Assembly: GCF_040882025.1 (NCBI RefSeq)
Contig: NZ_JBBECC010000169.1
Location: 1 to 64,000 of the forward strand
Length of the DNA: 64,000 nucleotides
Source: Parvibaculum sp040882025
GTDB taxonomy: Bacteria; Pseudomonadota; Alphaproteobacteria; Parvibaculales; Parvibaculaceae
Direction: 5' to 3'
The notes beneath the pieces were generated by a model, which did no database searches, was not told the origin of the DNA, and saw only the letters and a list, made by a program, of their open reading frames with translations. The first letter of the stretch is position 1. Each line of letters starts with the position of its first letter. The translations under genes and the position numbers were made by a program. Below, piece by piece: positions 7,987 to 16,006 of this stretch.

Positions 7987-10157
7987 TCGGGCTTCCTCCG
8001 TTTCGAGATCAGGCGCTGCAGACCAAGCGCCAAGGCGATCCACAGGACGAACGCACCGAGCACGATCGCAAGATCGACGAGCGACGGGTCTTCCAGCATC
8101 GTGAAGAGGCGGTCGCCAAGTACCGACATCAGCACGATGCCGGGCGCAAGACCGAGCGCGGTTCCCACGGTGTAGTCCAGAACGCGAATGCGGAGCGCAC
8201 CGGCGACAAGATTGACCAGCAGAAACGGGGCGACGGGCACGAGACGCACCGCCGTCAGCGCAACGATACCCCTGTCATTGACGGCCTTTGCGACACGACT
8301 GACACGCGGGCCCAACAAATTCCGCAGCATGCCGGAGCCCAGGTAGCGACCGGCCGCATAGTTCGCAAGCGCGCTCGACATCGCGCCAAGCGATGCATAG
8401 AGAATGCCGGGCCAGAGGCCAAAGGTGGCCGCCGTGACGGCAATCAACAAAATGACGGGAAAGGCGACAAAGCCCGTCAACACGTAGAGACCAACCACGA
8501 CGAGGGGGGCGAGCGGCGCCGCGGCGATGCTGCCGAAGGAGTTGCGCATTTTCTCCGGTTCGGCCATTTCCGAGAGCGGTGTATAGCGCCAGAGAAGCCC
8601 GAGACCGACGATGAGAAGGAGAACGGCGACGCCCTTCATCAGTGTCGGAAGATTGCGGCGGCGATGCCCAGTTCCGGGCATCTCGACGATGCTTGCGAGA
8701 TAGCCGTCCGGCACCGGCGGGCGGACGGGATCGGCCAGCGCTTCGATCGCCGTCACATTGTCGCGAATTTCGGCTTCGTCGTCTTCGATGGGAACGAGCG
8801 CGCGGTCCGTGCCGCCGCAGCGATCCAACGCCTCGAAGAGAGAGCCCGTGTCGCGCAAGGCCGCGACGACCTCACGCGGTTCGGCACCGCAATGCTCGCC
8901 AAGAAGGCGGCCGAGCACCGCCATGACGGCCTCGCGGTCTTCCGCGCTCTCGGCTTCGACAGCGAGATCGCATTCGGTGTCGAGACCCATCGAGCGGTTG
9001 CAAAGATTGGCGGAACCGACCCGCAGCAGCACGTCGTCGACGATCGCCAGTTTGGAATGAACCATGATGCCGGTGGCATCGTCACCCGCGCCGACCGAGG
9101 GCGTCAGCACGCGCACGCGGTCCTCGATGCCGGCGCGGCGGAGTACGTCCATGAAACGGAGACGGCCGACCAGCATGGTGCGGTGCTCGAGCCACTTGCG
9201 ATGGGATTGCGGGACGACCAGCAGCGCTTCGAGCTCGGGCTTTTCGCGCAGCCGGCCGGCGAGCTGCCGCGCGATTTCGGTGCAGGTCAGAAACTGGTTT
9301 TCGATATAGACCCAGCGTTGGGCACGCGCCAGCATGTCGGCGAAGAGCGCCTCGACCTCGCGCGTGCCGTTGTCGCCCTTGTATGGCGGCTCGGTGCGCG
9401 CGATGCCGACGGCGACATTGGAAAAATGCGGATCGACGCCTTCGGGCCAGCGATCGCCGGCGGGCGGCGGCGGCTTCAGCTTTTCGCTCGCGGCGCGGCG
9501 CCAGCGGCGGCGCACGAGATCGCCGAGCGCGGCGGCCGGCGCGCCGTCGACCATCATCTGGACGTCGTGAAATGGCCGGTATGGCTCCTGCTGCGGGTCG
9601 ACGCGGTGCGGATTGTCCGGTGCGTGATCGGATGTATCCCAGCGACGGATGGTGAGATCGAGGCCGCCGCAAAAGGCCAGGCTGTCGTCGATAACGACGA
9701 GTTTCTGATGGTGGGACCCGCCGAGCGGAATTTCGTTGTCGAGACAAAGATCGACATTGCCGGGCGATGTCCAGCGAAACTGCATGGCGGGCAGCAGCTC
9801 GCGCTCCTTGGCGTAGAGAACCGAATAGTCCCAGAGCAACAGTTTGATTGCGAGGTTCGGCTTTTCTTCGGCAAGCGCCGTGAGGAACGCGCCGAGCGTT
9901 TCGGGCATGCCGTCCTCGGCGCTGCCTTGCGGGCCGACCAGCGGCGTGCGGCTGTCGATGTCCCAACCGACGATCAGCAGCGAATGCTCGGCGCAACGCA
10001 TCGCGCGGCGAAGGGCACCATAATATTCCGCCGCGTCGATCAGAAGGCGCGCGCGCGACGCTTCGTCGATGCGCCAGACATTGCGCCCGGGCCGCAGGAT
10101 GCGCGCCTGGCCTCCATTTTCTGCCGGCCCTTCGGCAGCGGTTTGCTCGATCGTCAT
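7983..10157 (-). CDS. Phospholipase D domain / VTT (DedA/TVP38-type) membrane domain fusion
   Basis: 724 residues combining two modules. Residues 20-470 form a bilobed phospholipase D domain with both HxKx4D catalytic motifs (H150/K152/D157 and H367/K369/D374), like cardiolipin synthases and PLD phospholipases that act through a phosphohistidine intermediate. Residues about 500-720 are a membrane module. One helix near 505 is followed by a VTT/SNARE-associated region of the TVP38/DedA group, a family linked to lipid scrambling and flippase activity. The fusion suggests phospholipid remodelling at the inner membrane. Translationally coupled (GTGA) to the EEP hydrolase that follows. The start is an ATG at 10157. 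Confidence 0.88.
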   Translation of the reverse strand: MTIEQTAAEGPAENGGQARILRPGRNVWRIDEASRARLLIDAAEYYGALRRAMRCAEHSLLIVGWDIDSRTPLVGPQGSAEDGMPETLGAFLTALAEEKPNLAIKLLLWDYSVLYAKERELLPAMQFRWTSPGNVDLCLDNEIPLGGSHHQKLVVIDDSLAFCGGLDLTIRRWDTSDHAPDNPHRVDPQQEPYRPFHDVQMMVDGAPAAALGDLVRRRWRRAASEKLKPPPPAGDRWPEGVDPHFSNVAVGIARTEPPYKGDNGTREVEALFADMLARAQRWVYIENQFLTCTEIARQLAGRLREKPELEALLVVPQSHRKWLEHRTMLVGRLRFMDVLRRAGIEDRVRVLTPSVGAGDDATGIMVHSKLAIVDDVLLRVGSANLCNRSMGLDTECDLAVEAESAEDREAVMAVLGRLLGEHCGAEPREVVAALRDTGSLFEALDRCGGTDRALVPIEDDEAEIRDNVTAIEALADPVRPPVPDGYLASIVEMPGTGHRRRNLPTLMKGVAVLLLIVGLGLLWRYTPLSEMAEPEKMRNSFGSIAAAPLAPLVVVGLYVLTGFVAFPVILLIAVTAATFGLWPGILYASLGAMSSALANYAAGRYLGSGMLRNLLGPRVSRVAKAVNDRGIVALTAVRLVPVAPFLLVNLVAGALRIRVLDYTVGTALGLAPGIVLMSVLGDRLFTMLEDPSLVDLAIVLGAFVLWIALALGLQRLISKRRKPE

Positions 10158-10219
10158 GCGCCCAGCATGACGGACGCATCTGGCGGAAAAAAGTCCCGTA
10201 TGGGGCGAAATATGGACAG

Positions 10220-10621
10220 TCAGAGTTTCAGGCCGGTCGGACCTTCAAATGAGGCCAGGTCGAAATAGTCGCTGAAGCGGTGGATTTTTCCGTCTTTCAG
10301 TTCGAAGACGCCGTTGACCGGCAGATCGACGCTCCGGCCGTCATGCAGGCGGAAGTGGTCGATACGTTCGGCGAAAACGAGGTTGGGCTCAGCGGCAATG
10401 CGGATAATTTCGAGATCGGCATACTCAAAGGCCGAAAGGAAGCCTTCGAAGATTTCCCGAATGCCGGCAATGCCTCTTATCGGCGCGACGGGAACGTTGT
10501 GATAGGTCGCTTCGGGCGTGAAGCATTCCATGATGCCAGCCACGTCGCGCTTCTGCCAGGCGCCGAGAAAATCCGACACCACTTTCTTCGAGGCTTCGGC
10601 AGTCATGGAACCGGTGGACAT
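10220..10621 (-). CDS. SnoaL-like / limonene-epoxide-hydrolase-fold protein
   Basis: 133 residues with the NTF2-like fold pattern of limonene-1,2-epoxide hydrolases and SnoaL polyketide cyclases. An N-terminal helix has FLGAWQKRDVAGI, followed by TPEATYHNVP, GIAGIREIF, and a C-terminal strand pair with VNGVFELKDGKI and FSDYFD. Limonene epoxide hydrolases use an Asp-Arg-Asp triad, and residues of that kind are present in AERIDHFRL and SDYFD, so epoxide hydrolysis is possible. The start is the ATG at 10621 preceded by AGGGGAAA. It follows the SDR gene by 22 bp and is probably the last gene of the amidohydrolase-SDR operon. Substrate not predictable. Confidence 0.75.
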   Translation of the reverse strand: MSTGSMTAEASKKVVSDFLGAWQKRDVAGIMECFTPEATYHNVPVAPIRGIAGIREIFEGFLSAFEYADLEIIRIAAEPNLVFAERIDHFRLHDGRSVDLPVNGVFELKDGKIHRFSDYFDLASFEGPTGLKL

Positions 10622-10643
10622 GTGCGTTTCCCCTGTTGTGCCG

Positions 10644-11405
10644 CTACTGCGCCGCGTAGCCACCATCGACGGCGAGCGCGTGACCGGTGACGAAGCTTGC
10701 GGCGGGGGATGCGAGCCAGATGGCGGCTTCGGCCGCCTCGGACGGCACGCCAAGACGGCCCATCGGCTTCAATGCCAGCAGCGCGTCGCGGAAGCCGGGC
10801 ATGTCGCTTGCCAGCCGATCGACCATCGCGGTCTCGATCATGCCGGGACAAAGCGCATTGACGCGGACGCCGGATTTAGCCACGTCGATGGCGACCGATT
10901 TCACCAGACCGACAATGCCGTGCTTGCTGGCCACATAGGCCGCAAGGCCGCCCGCGCCGACGAGACCGGCGACAGAGGCGGTGGCGACAATCGCGCCCTC
11001 GCCGCGTTCGATCATGCCGGGCAGGACGGCCGCCATGGTGCGCCAGGCGCCTGCGAGATTGATGTCGATGACGCGCAGGAAATCGTCTTCCTTCGTTTCC
11101 CATGGCGCGCCGAGCTTGCCCTCGACACCGGCGTTGGCGAAGGCGATGTGAGGCGTGGCGCCGAATTCCTTTTTCGCGGCGGCGACCAGCGCCGCGATGT
11201 CGGCGACTTCGCACACGTCGGTGCGGAGGAAGAAAGCCTTCGCCCCCTGTTTGCGCAAAGCCGCCGCAACCGCCTCGCCCTCTTTTGCAACGTCGCCCAG
11301 CGCCAGCGACGCGCCCTCGCGCGCCGCGGCCTCTGCGATGGCACGGCCGATGCCGGCCGACGCCCCCGTGATCAGCACAACCTTGCCGTCGAACATTCCG
11401 GCCAT
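10644..11405 (-). CDS. Short-chain dehydrogenase/reductase (SDR)
   Basis: 253 residues with classical SDR motifs: the cofactor-binding TGASAGIG near residue 13, a NAG motif (FANAGVEG), the catalytic Ser and YxxxK (YVASK), and the C-terminal VDGGYAA end seen in many NAD(P)-dependent alcohol/ketone oxidoreductases. Asp in ALGDV at the end of beta-2 suggests a preference for NAD. Its ATG overlaps the stop of the upstream Tat-exported amidohydrolase by one base (TGATG), so the two are translationally coupled. The SnoaL-like gene follows. Likely part of a catabolic or steroid/terpenoid-type oxidation operon, which is inference. Confidence 0.88.
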   Translation of the reverse strand: MAGMFDGKVVLITGASAGIGRAIAEAAAREGASLALGDVAKEGEAVAAALRKQGAKAFFLRTDVCEVADIAALVAAAKKEFGATPHIAFANAGVEGKLGAPWETKEDDFLRVIDINLAGAWRTMAAVLPGMIERGEGAIVATASVAGLVGAGGLAAYVASKHGIVGLVKSVAIDVAKSGVRVNALCPGMIETAMVDRLASDMPGFRDALLALKPMGRLGVPSEAAEAAIWLASPAASFVTGHALAVDGGYAAQ

Positions 11406-12898
11406 CAGGCTTCCCCTCCGGCGCGTCGAATGAAGCCATGGAATTCATTCGACGGCTCGTGACCGGCCGCAACATATTTCGCCTTGATCGCCGAGAGCGC
11501 GTCGGTGCGCCATGCCGCATCGGGCGCGGCCATGTCCTCCATGCCGTAAAGACCCAGCGAATTGCCAGCAAAGATCCGGCTCTTCACCTCGCCGTCACCG
11601 GCGCCCAGGGCTGCGAAGCCATGCGCCTTTTGCATATCCTCGGGAATTTCGATACGGCGCATCGCTTCGATCTGCCATTGCGGCGAGCCGTACCAGACCG
11701 AGTCCGTTCCCCAGATGACGTGATCGGCACCCATGCCCTTGACCAGCACGCCCATCAACGCGGCGGCGAGGCGAGGATGCGTGACCGCACAACTGCCGAA
11801 GGTGGTGCCGAGTTCGGCATAGACATTCGAGACACCGTATTCGGCCGGGATGTCGGCGAGGTCCGAGACCCAGTCGATGCGGCCCGTCTCCTCGAATTGC
11901 GCCAGCAGCGGATCGGGCGAGGTCATCAGCGGGCGGAAGCCCGAATGGTAGATGATGAAATTGAGATCCGGCCAATCCTTCGCGGCCTTGCCGACATCGT
12001 CGACCATCGCATGACGCCAATGGGTGATGACGTTTTCGTAGTCTTCCGGCAGCAGGCCCTTGTGAATGCAGACGTTGCGGATGCCGGCCTTCATCATGCG
12101 CTCATAGGCCGGGTACATCAGTTTCTCGTCGTCGAGACGCCAGGGATATTGCGAATTGTCGAAGGGGTCGCCCAGCGTGTAGCCCTTCCAGCTATCGGGC
12201 TTCAATTCCTCGATGGCGCGGTCGATCTCTTCGAGCCAGCCGGGCTGGCCCGGCGCGATGACGGCATGCGACAACATGCGGCGCGAGCCCGACGCCTTGT
12301 TGACGAAGGTGCGGGCCGATGCGAGACCGTCATTGTTCATGATGACGTTGGGACCGTGATCGGCGGGCGCGGCGCTGATGAGACCGATCTTGGTGTCGCT
12401 ATCGAACCAGACCTCCTTCATGAAATTGTCGAACTTGAAGGTGTCGAAGGAAATGTCCCCCATGTCGGCGTTCCACTGTTTCGCGTATTCGCCGAGGTGG
12501 AGGATGCCGTCCCATGCGTAGTCGTCGCGGATGAAGTGGAGCTGCACGTCGACGATCAACTGGTCGGCAAAATGCACGGACCTTTCGGCGGCAGCAGCGA
12601 GGTCCATCGTTTCGGCATGGGCGACCGAGAAGACGTCGCCGCCGAAGACGCGGTTCATCGCCATGAAGGAAGCAGCAAGCCCCGCGCCGGAACGCAGGAA
12701 GGCTCGCCGCGAAAGCCCCAGTTTCGCGCCCTGTTCGTCGGCGGCTGCAAGGATCGCGTTTTCGACGCGGGCCTGATCCGGCGTCTGCGGCATCGGCATG
12801 TATTCGCCGTTGGAGACGATGCGGGTGGGTAGCGGGATGCCCGTCGCGTTTTCATCCGCCGGGGCGATGCGCTTCCTCTGCTTGTCGTTGAGCCACAT
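11405..12898 (-). CDS. Tat-exported amidohydrolase (amidohydrolase_2 / metal-dependent hydrolase)
   Basis: 497 residues. The N-terminus carries an internal twin-arginine signal with SRRAFLRSG at about residues 63-71 followed by a hydrophobic stretch, so periplasmic export as a folded metalloenzyme is expected. The preceding 60-residue leader is long for a Tat signal. The body resembles amidohydrolase_2 family TIM-barrel hydrolases/decarboxylases, with the VDVQLHF entry strand, His-containing HKG and IYHSGFRP segments, and a late IWGTDSVWYGSP metal/active-site segment. In this branch the first HxH motif reads VQLHF, a single His, so metal ligation may be altered. The ATG at 12898 follows GGGAGAAG. 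First gene of a three-gene operon with an SDR and a SnoaL-like protein. Substrate unknown. Confidence 0.85.
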   Translation of the reverse strand: MWLNDKQRKRIAPADENATGIPLPTRIVSNGEYMPMPQTPDQARVENAILAAADEQGAKLGLSRRAFLRSGAGLAASFMAMNRVFGGDVFSVAHAETMDLAAAAERSVHFADQLIVDVQLHFIRDDYAWDGILHLGEYAKQWNADMGDISFDTFKFDNFMKEVWFDSDTKIGLISAAPADHGPNVIMNNDGLASARTFVNKASGSRRMLSHAVIAPGQPGWLEEIDRAIEELKPDSWKGYTLGDPFDNSQYPWRLDDEKLMYPAYERMMKAGIRNVCIHKGLLPEDYENVITHWRHAMVDDVGKAAKDWPDLNFIIYHSGFRPLMTSPDPLLAQFEETGRIDWVSDLADIPAEYGVSNVYAELGTTFGSCAVTHPRLAAALMGVLVKGMGADHVIWGTDSVWYGSPQWQIEAMRRIEIPEDMQKAHGFAALGAGDGEVKSRIFAGNSLGLYGMEDMAAPDAAWRTDALSAIKAKYVAAGHEPSNEFHGFIRRAGGEA

Positions 12899-13090
12899 GG
12901 TCTTCTCCCTCTTTTCTGCCGATGAGCGCCGGCGCGGCGACCATGGGCCCGCGCGCGCTTCGCCCGCAGGTCACAGCCAGTGCCCGATTTCCAGTCAGGG
13001 TCGGCCGGCCGGCCCGCGTGCGGAACTACCCGGACGAGGGGCGCGGAACGCTGAATCGGGTGAAAATGGCAGAAAACCGGGCGTTTCGGT

Positions 13091-13732
13091 TTACTCGATC
13101 AATTGCTGACGCAGCGAGATCGCCACCGCGTGGGCGCGATCGGAGGCACCGAGCTTTTCATAAAGGCTCTTCAGATGAGCCTTCACCGTGTCTTCGGTGA
13201 TCGAGAGATTGCCGGCGATGACCTTGTTGCTCTGACCCTCCGCCAGGCATTCCAGCACCTGCAATTCGCGCGAGGTCAACGACGCCTTCTGGCCGGCGGC
13301 GCGCGCATCCTGCGCCAGACGGCGCAAGAGCGGCTTTGTGACCTCGGCCTGCAGATAACCGGCACCGGCATGCACCGCGCGGACGGCCCGCAGAAGATCG
13401 TCCTTGGAAGCGCTTTTCAGAACATAGCCGCTGGCGCCAGCATTGGTCGTTTCCCAGACATAGGCCGGGTTGGCGTACATGGTGAACACGATGATGCCGG
13501 TTTTCGGCGCAACGCGGAGAATTTCGCCGATGGCGGCAAGGCCGCTCATGCCCGGCATCTTCAGATCGAGAATGACGATGTCGGGCTTCTCCACGGCGAT
13601 GGCGTCGATACCGGTGCGGGCATCGCCCGCCTGTCCAGAAACGACGATGTCGCCCTCGGATTGCAGCATTTCGACGACGGCCTGACGCAGCACATGATGA
13701 TCGTCGATCAGATAGACCGAAATCTTTCTCAC
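13091..13732 (-). CDS. NarL/FixJ-family response regulator
   Basis: 213 residues. The receiver domain (about 1-125) has the acidic pocket DD near residue 10, the phosphoacceptor Asp in VILDLKMPGMSG and the conserved Lys in YVLKSASK. The LuxR-type helix-turn-helix (about 145-210) carries LTSRELQVLECLAEG and TVKAHLKSLYEKLG. It starts with a GTG that overlaps the histidine kinase stop as GTGA, so kinase and regulator are made together as a cognate pair. The signal and targets are not visible; the divergent or adjacent operons (Tat amidohydrolase at 11.4-12.9 kb, sulfatase at 15-17.6 kb) are candidates by position only. Confidence 0.93.
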   Translation of the reverse strand: MRKISVYLIDDHHVLRQAVVEMLQSEGDIVVSGQAGDARTGIDAIAVEKPDIVILDLKMPGMSGLAAIGEILRVAPKTGIIVFTMYANPAYVWETTNAGASGYVLKSASKDDLLRAVRAVHAGAGYLQAEVTKPLLRRLAQDARAAGQKASLTSRELQVLECLAEGQSNKVIAGNLSITEDTVKAHLKSLYEKLGASDRAHAVAISLRQQLIE

Positions 13733-14946
13733 GCCTTTTCCCCTCCCGGTACGCGAACGACAAGCCGCGCACCCTGCCCCGGCCGGCTCAAGACTTCAAG
13801 AGAGCCGCCAAGCGCGCCGGCACGCTCGCGCATCGTCAGGACGCCGAAATGGCCGGGGGCGGGACTTTGCGGATCGAAGCCCGCGCCGTCGTCGGCGATT
13901 TCAAGGCGGGCGGCGTTGGCGCCGTCGCGGCGGAACGAGATCGAGACGTTTCCTGCGCCGGCATGCTTGCGGACATTCAGCAGCGCTTCCTGCAGGATAC
14001 GGAAAAGCATGGCGTCGGAACGGCAATGCCAGTTGCGCAAGGCCGGATCGAGGTCGAGCGAAATCGAGAACGGCACCTGATCGCGCTGGCCGGCCACATA
14101 TTCCTCGACCGCGACCAAAAAGCCGAGATCGTCGAGAACGGTCGGGTGCATCTCGTTCATCAGGGTGCGGACATCGGATGACAGCGCCGCGACGGCGGCG
14201 CTGAGACCGGCGTCATGCGCGCGGTCGGCTCCCTGGCGCAAGGCAAAGAGATGGCCGCTCATGCGGTCGTGAATGTCGGCGGCGGCGCGGCGGCGTTCAT
14301 CCTCTTCGGTCTGGATCAAACGGCGCGCCAGCTCCTTGGCGCGATCACGGGCAATGCCAAGCGCGCGCGCCTTGTCCCGCGCCAGGTCCAGATTTTCCTG
14401 CGCCCAGCGCGCCAGCATGATGCCGAGCGCGGCCGAGAAACCGAGATAGAAGAGACCGATCAACAGGTCGGCGGGCGTGGGCGAAGGCCCCGGCGCGGCG
14501 ACATAGAGAAGAACAGCCAGCGCGTAGGTCAGCGCCAGCAGACCCAGCGTCTCGCGCACGCCGAAACGGAAAACGGCGGCGAGCAATGTGAAGTAGTAGA
14601 AGGGAAAGAAGACCGAGGCGAGACCGCCGGTGAAAATGCACATCAGCGTGACGAGCAACGGGTCGCCGACGGTCGTGATGCGCGCGCTCGAGAGGATCGG
14701 ACGATCGCCCGCAACGCGCCAATGGGCAAAGCCCGTATAGGCGACGCCGCCGGCATAGACCGCCCAGGCCCAGCCGGCATCCGCCATTGCGCCGCCGCGC
14801 CAGAGGATGAGCGCCCAGCCGACAATACCGATCCAGCGCAACCAAAGTATCTGGTACTCGGCCTTGCGCAGATGATCGACGACGGCAATATCCCTTTCCG
14901 TGTCGGGCGGTGCGGGCGGCAGGTCGGTGGCGGTGCGGTCGGTCAT
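13729..14946 (-). CDS. NarX-type sensor histidine kinase with multi-helix membrane sensor
   Basis: 405 residues from the ATG at 14946. Residues about 25-190 hold five or six hydrophobic helices with little periplasmic loop, as in MASE-like membrane-embedded sensors. A short coiled linker follows. Then comes a HisKA_3 dimerisation domain with AADIHDRMSGHL, which contains the phosphoacceptor His, and an HATPase domain with LQEALLNVRKHA (N box), DDGAGFD (G1) and HFGVLTMRERA (G2). It overlaps the response regulator gene (GTGA). The sensor has no recognised ligand domain, so membrane state or a lipophilic signal is possible. Confidence 0.92.
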   Translation of the reverse strand: MTDRTATDLPPAPPDTERDIAVVDHLRKAEYQILWLRWIGIVGWALILWRGGAMADAGWAWAVYAGGVAYTGFAHWRVAGDRPILSSARITTVGDPLLVTLMCIFTGGLASVFFPFYYFTLLAAVFRFGVRETLGLLALTYALAVLLYVAAPGPSPTPADLLIGLFYLGFSAALGIMLARWAQENLDLARDKARALGIARDRAKELARRLIQTEEDERRRAAADIHDRMSGHLFALRQGADRAHDAGLSAAVAALSSDVRTLMNEMHPTVLDDLGFLVAVEEYVAGQRDQVPFSISLDLDPALRNWHCRSDAMLFRILQEALLNVRKHAGAGNVSISFRRDGANAARLEIADDGAGFDPQSPAPGHFGVLTMRERAGALGGSLEVLSRPGQGARLVVRVPGGEKA

Positions 14947-14992
14947 CCGCCTAGTGAGCCGCGATCGGGGCGAGCGGTCAAGCGGCCGACAA

Positions 14993-16006
14993 TCAGGGCG
15001 CGGCTGCGGGGCCGGGCGCGGCGAGGACCGTGCGGAAGCCGAGATGGGTGGTGGCGAGGTCGATTTCCTGCGGCTGGCGGGCACCCGGGCGGTAGCGCAT
15101 GCAGTAATTCGGCGCGCAGAGGAAGGAGCCGCCCTTGATCACGTTGGCATCGCGGCGGCCGTCATAAGAATCGGCAGTCCACTCCCAGAGATTGCCGAGC
15201 ATGTCGTGAAGGCCGAGCGCATTGGGCTTGAAGCAGCCGACCGGCGCGACGCCGACGAAACCGTCATCGGCGGTGTTGACGATCGGGAAGAGACCCTGCC
15301 AGGTGTTGGCTTCCTTCGGACGGTTGTGCGAGGGCGGCGCGGCGGGGTCGGCGGCGCGGGCGGCCCATTCCCATTCGGCCTCGCTCGGAAGCGCGTGGCC
15401 TTTCCACTGCGCATAAGCGCGCGCGTCCTCGAGCGCGACCGCTGTGACCGGGAAGTCGTCGCGGCCTTCGATGGAGCTTGCCGGACCGCCGGGATGGCGC
15501 CAGTTGGCACCCGGCACGTATTGCCACCATTGGGAGATGTCGCCCATGCCGTCGACGTCGTTCGGCATGACGAAGACGACGGCGCCGGCCTTGCGCATTT
15601 CGGGCGGCAGGTAGGGGTGCAGCGCCGTGTCGACCGGACGCTCGGCGACCGTCACATAGCCGGTGGCGGCGACAAAGGCAGCGAAGTCGCGGTTGGTGAC
15701 TTCGGTGCGGTCGATCCAGAAACCTTCGACCGAGACCTGGCGGAGCGGGCCTTCTTCCGGGTAGATCGTGTCGCCCATGGTGAAGGTGCCGGGCGGGACC
15801 CAGACCATGCCGGCGGGAGATCCGGCGCGCGGGGCGGCATCGTCGGCGGCGGGCGGCGCAAGGCATTGCGCGGGCTCGGCCGCCGCCATGCGCGCGGCGT
15901 TCGATCCACCCCTTGTCCAGATGACCGCGACGGCGGCGGCGGCGACGAGCGCCGCCGCCAATACGGAAAGAACAACGGTCCTAGTTCGCCCAGTAAACAT
16001 ATTCAT
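14993..16006 (-). CDS. Formylglycine-generating enzyme (sulfatase-modifying factor), membrane-anchored
   Basis: 337 residues. An N-terminal hydrophobic helix (about 10-30) anchors or exports the protein. The rest is an FGE/SUMF1 domain with GMVWVPPGTFTMG, FWIDRTEVTN, LPSEAEWEWAAR, GLHDMLGNLWEW and a C-terminal GGSFLCAPNYC. Both active-site cysteines of true FGEs are present, at C297 and C302 (spacing five), so it should oxidise the Cys of sulfatases to C-alpha-formylglycine. Its start lies inside the 3' end of the sulfatase gene (26 bp overlap), so substrate and maturase are coupled. Many relatives with this domain lack the Cys pair; this one keeps it. A second ATG at 16000 is possible. Confidence 0.92.
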   Translation of the reverse strand: MNMFTGRTRTVVLSVLAAALVAAAAVAVIWTRGGSNAARMAAAEPAQCLAPPAADDAAPRAGSPAGMVWVPPGTFTMGDTIYPEEGPLRQVSVEGFWIDRTEVTNRDFAAFVAATGYVTVAERPVDTALHPYLPPEMRKAGAVVFVMPNDVDGMGDISQWWQYVPGANWRHPGGPASSIEGRDDFPVTAVALEDARAYAQWKGHALPSEAEWEWAARAADPAAPPSHNRPKEANTWQGLFPIVNTADDGFVGVAPVGCFKPNALGLHDMLGNLWEWTADSYDGRRDANVIKGGSFLCAPNYCMRYRPGARQPQEIDLATTHLGFRTVLAAPGPAAAP

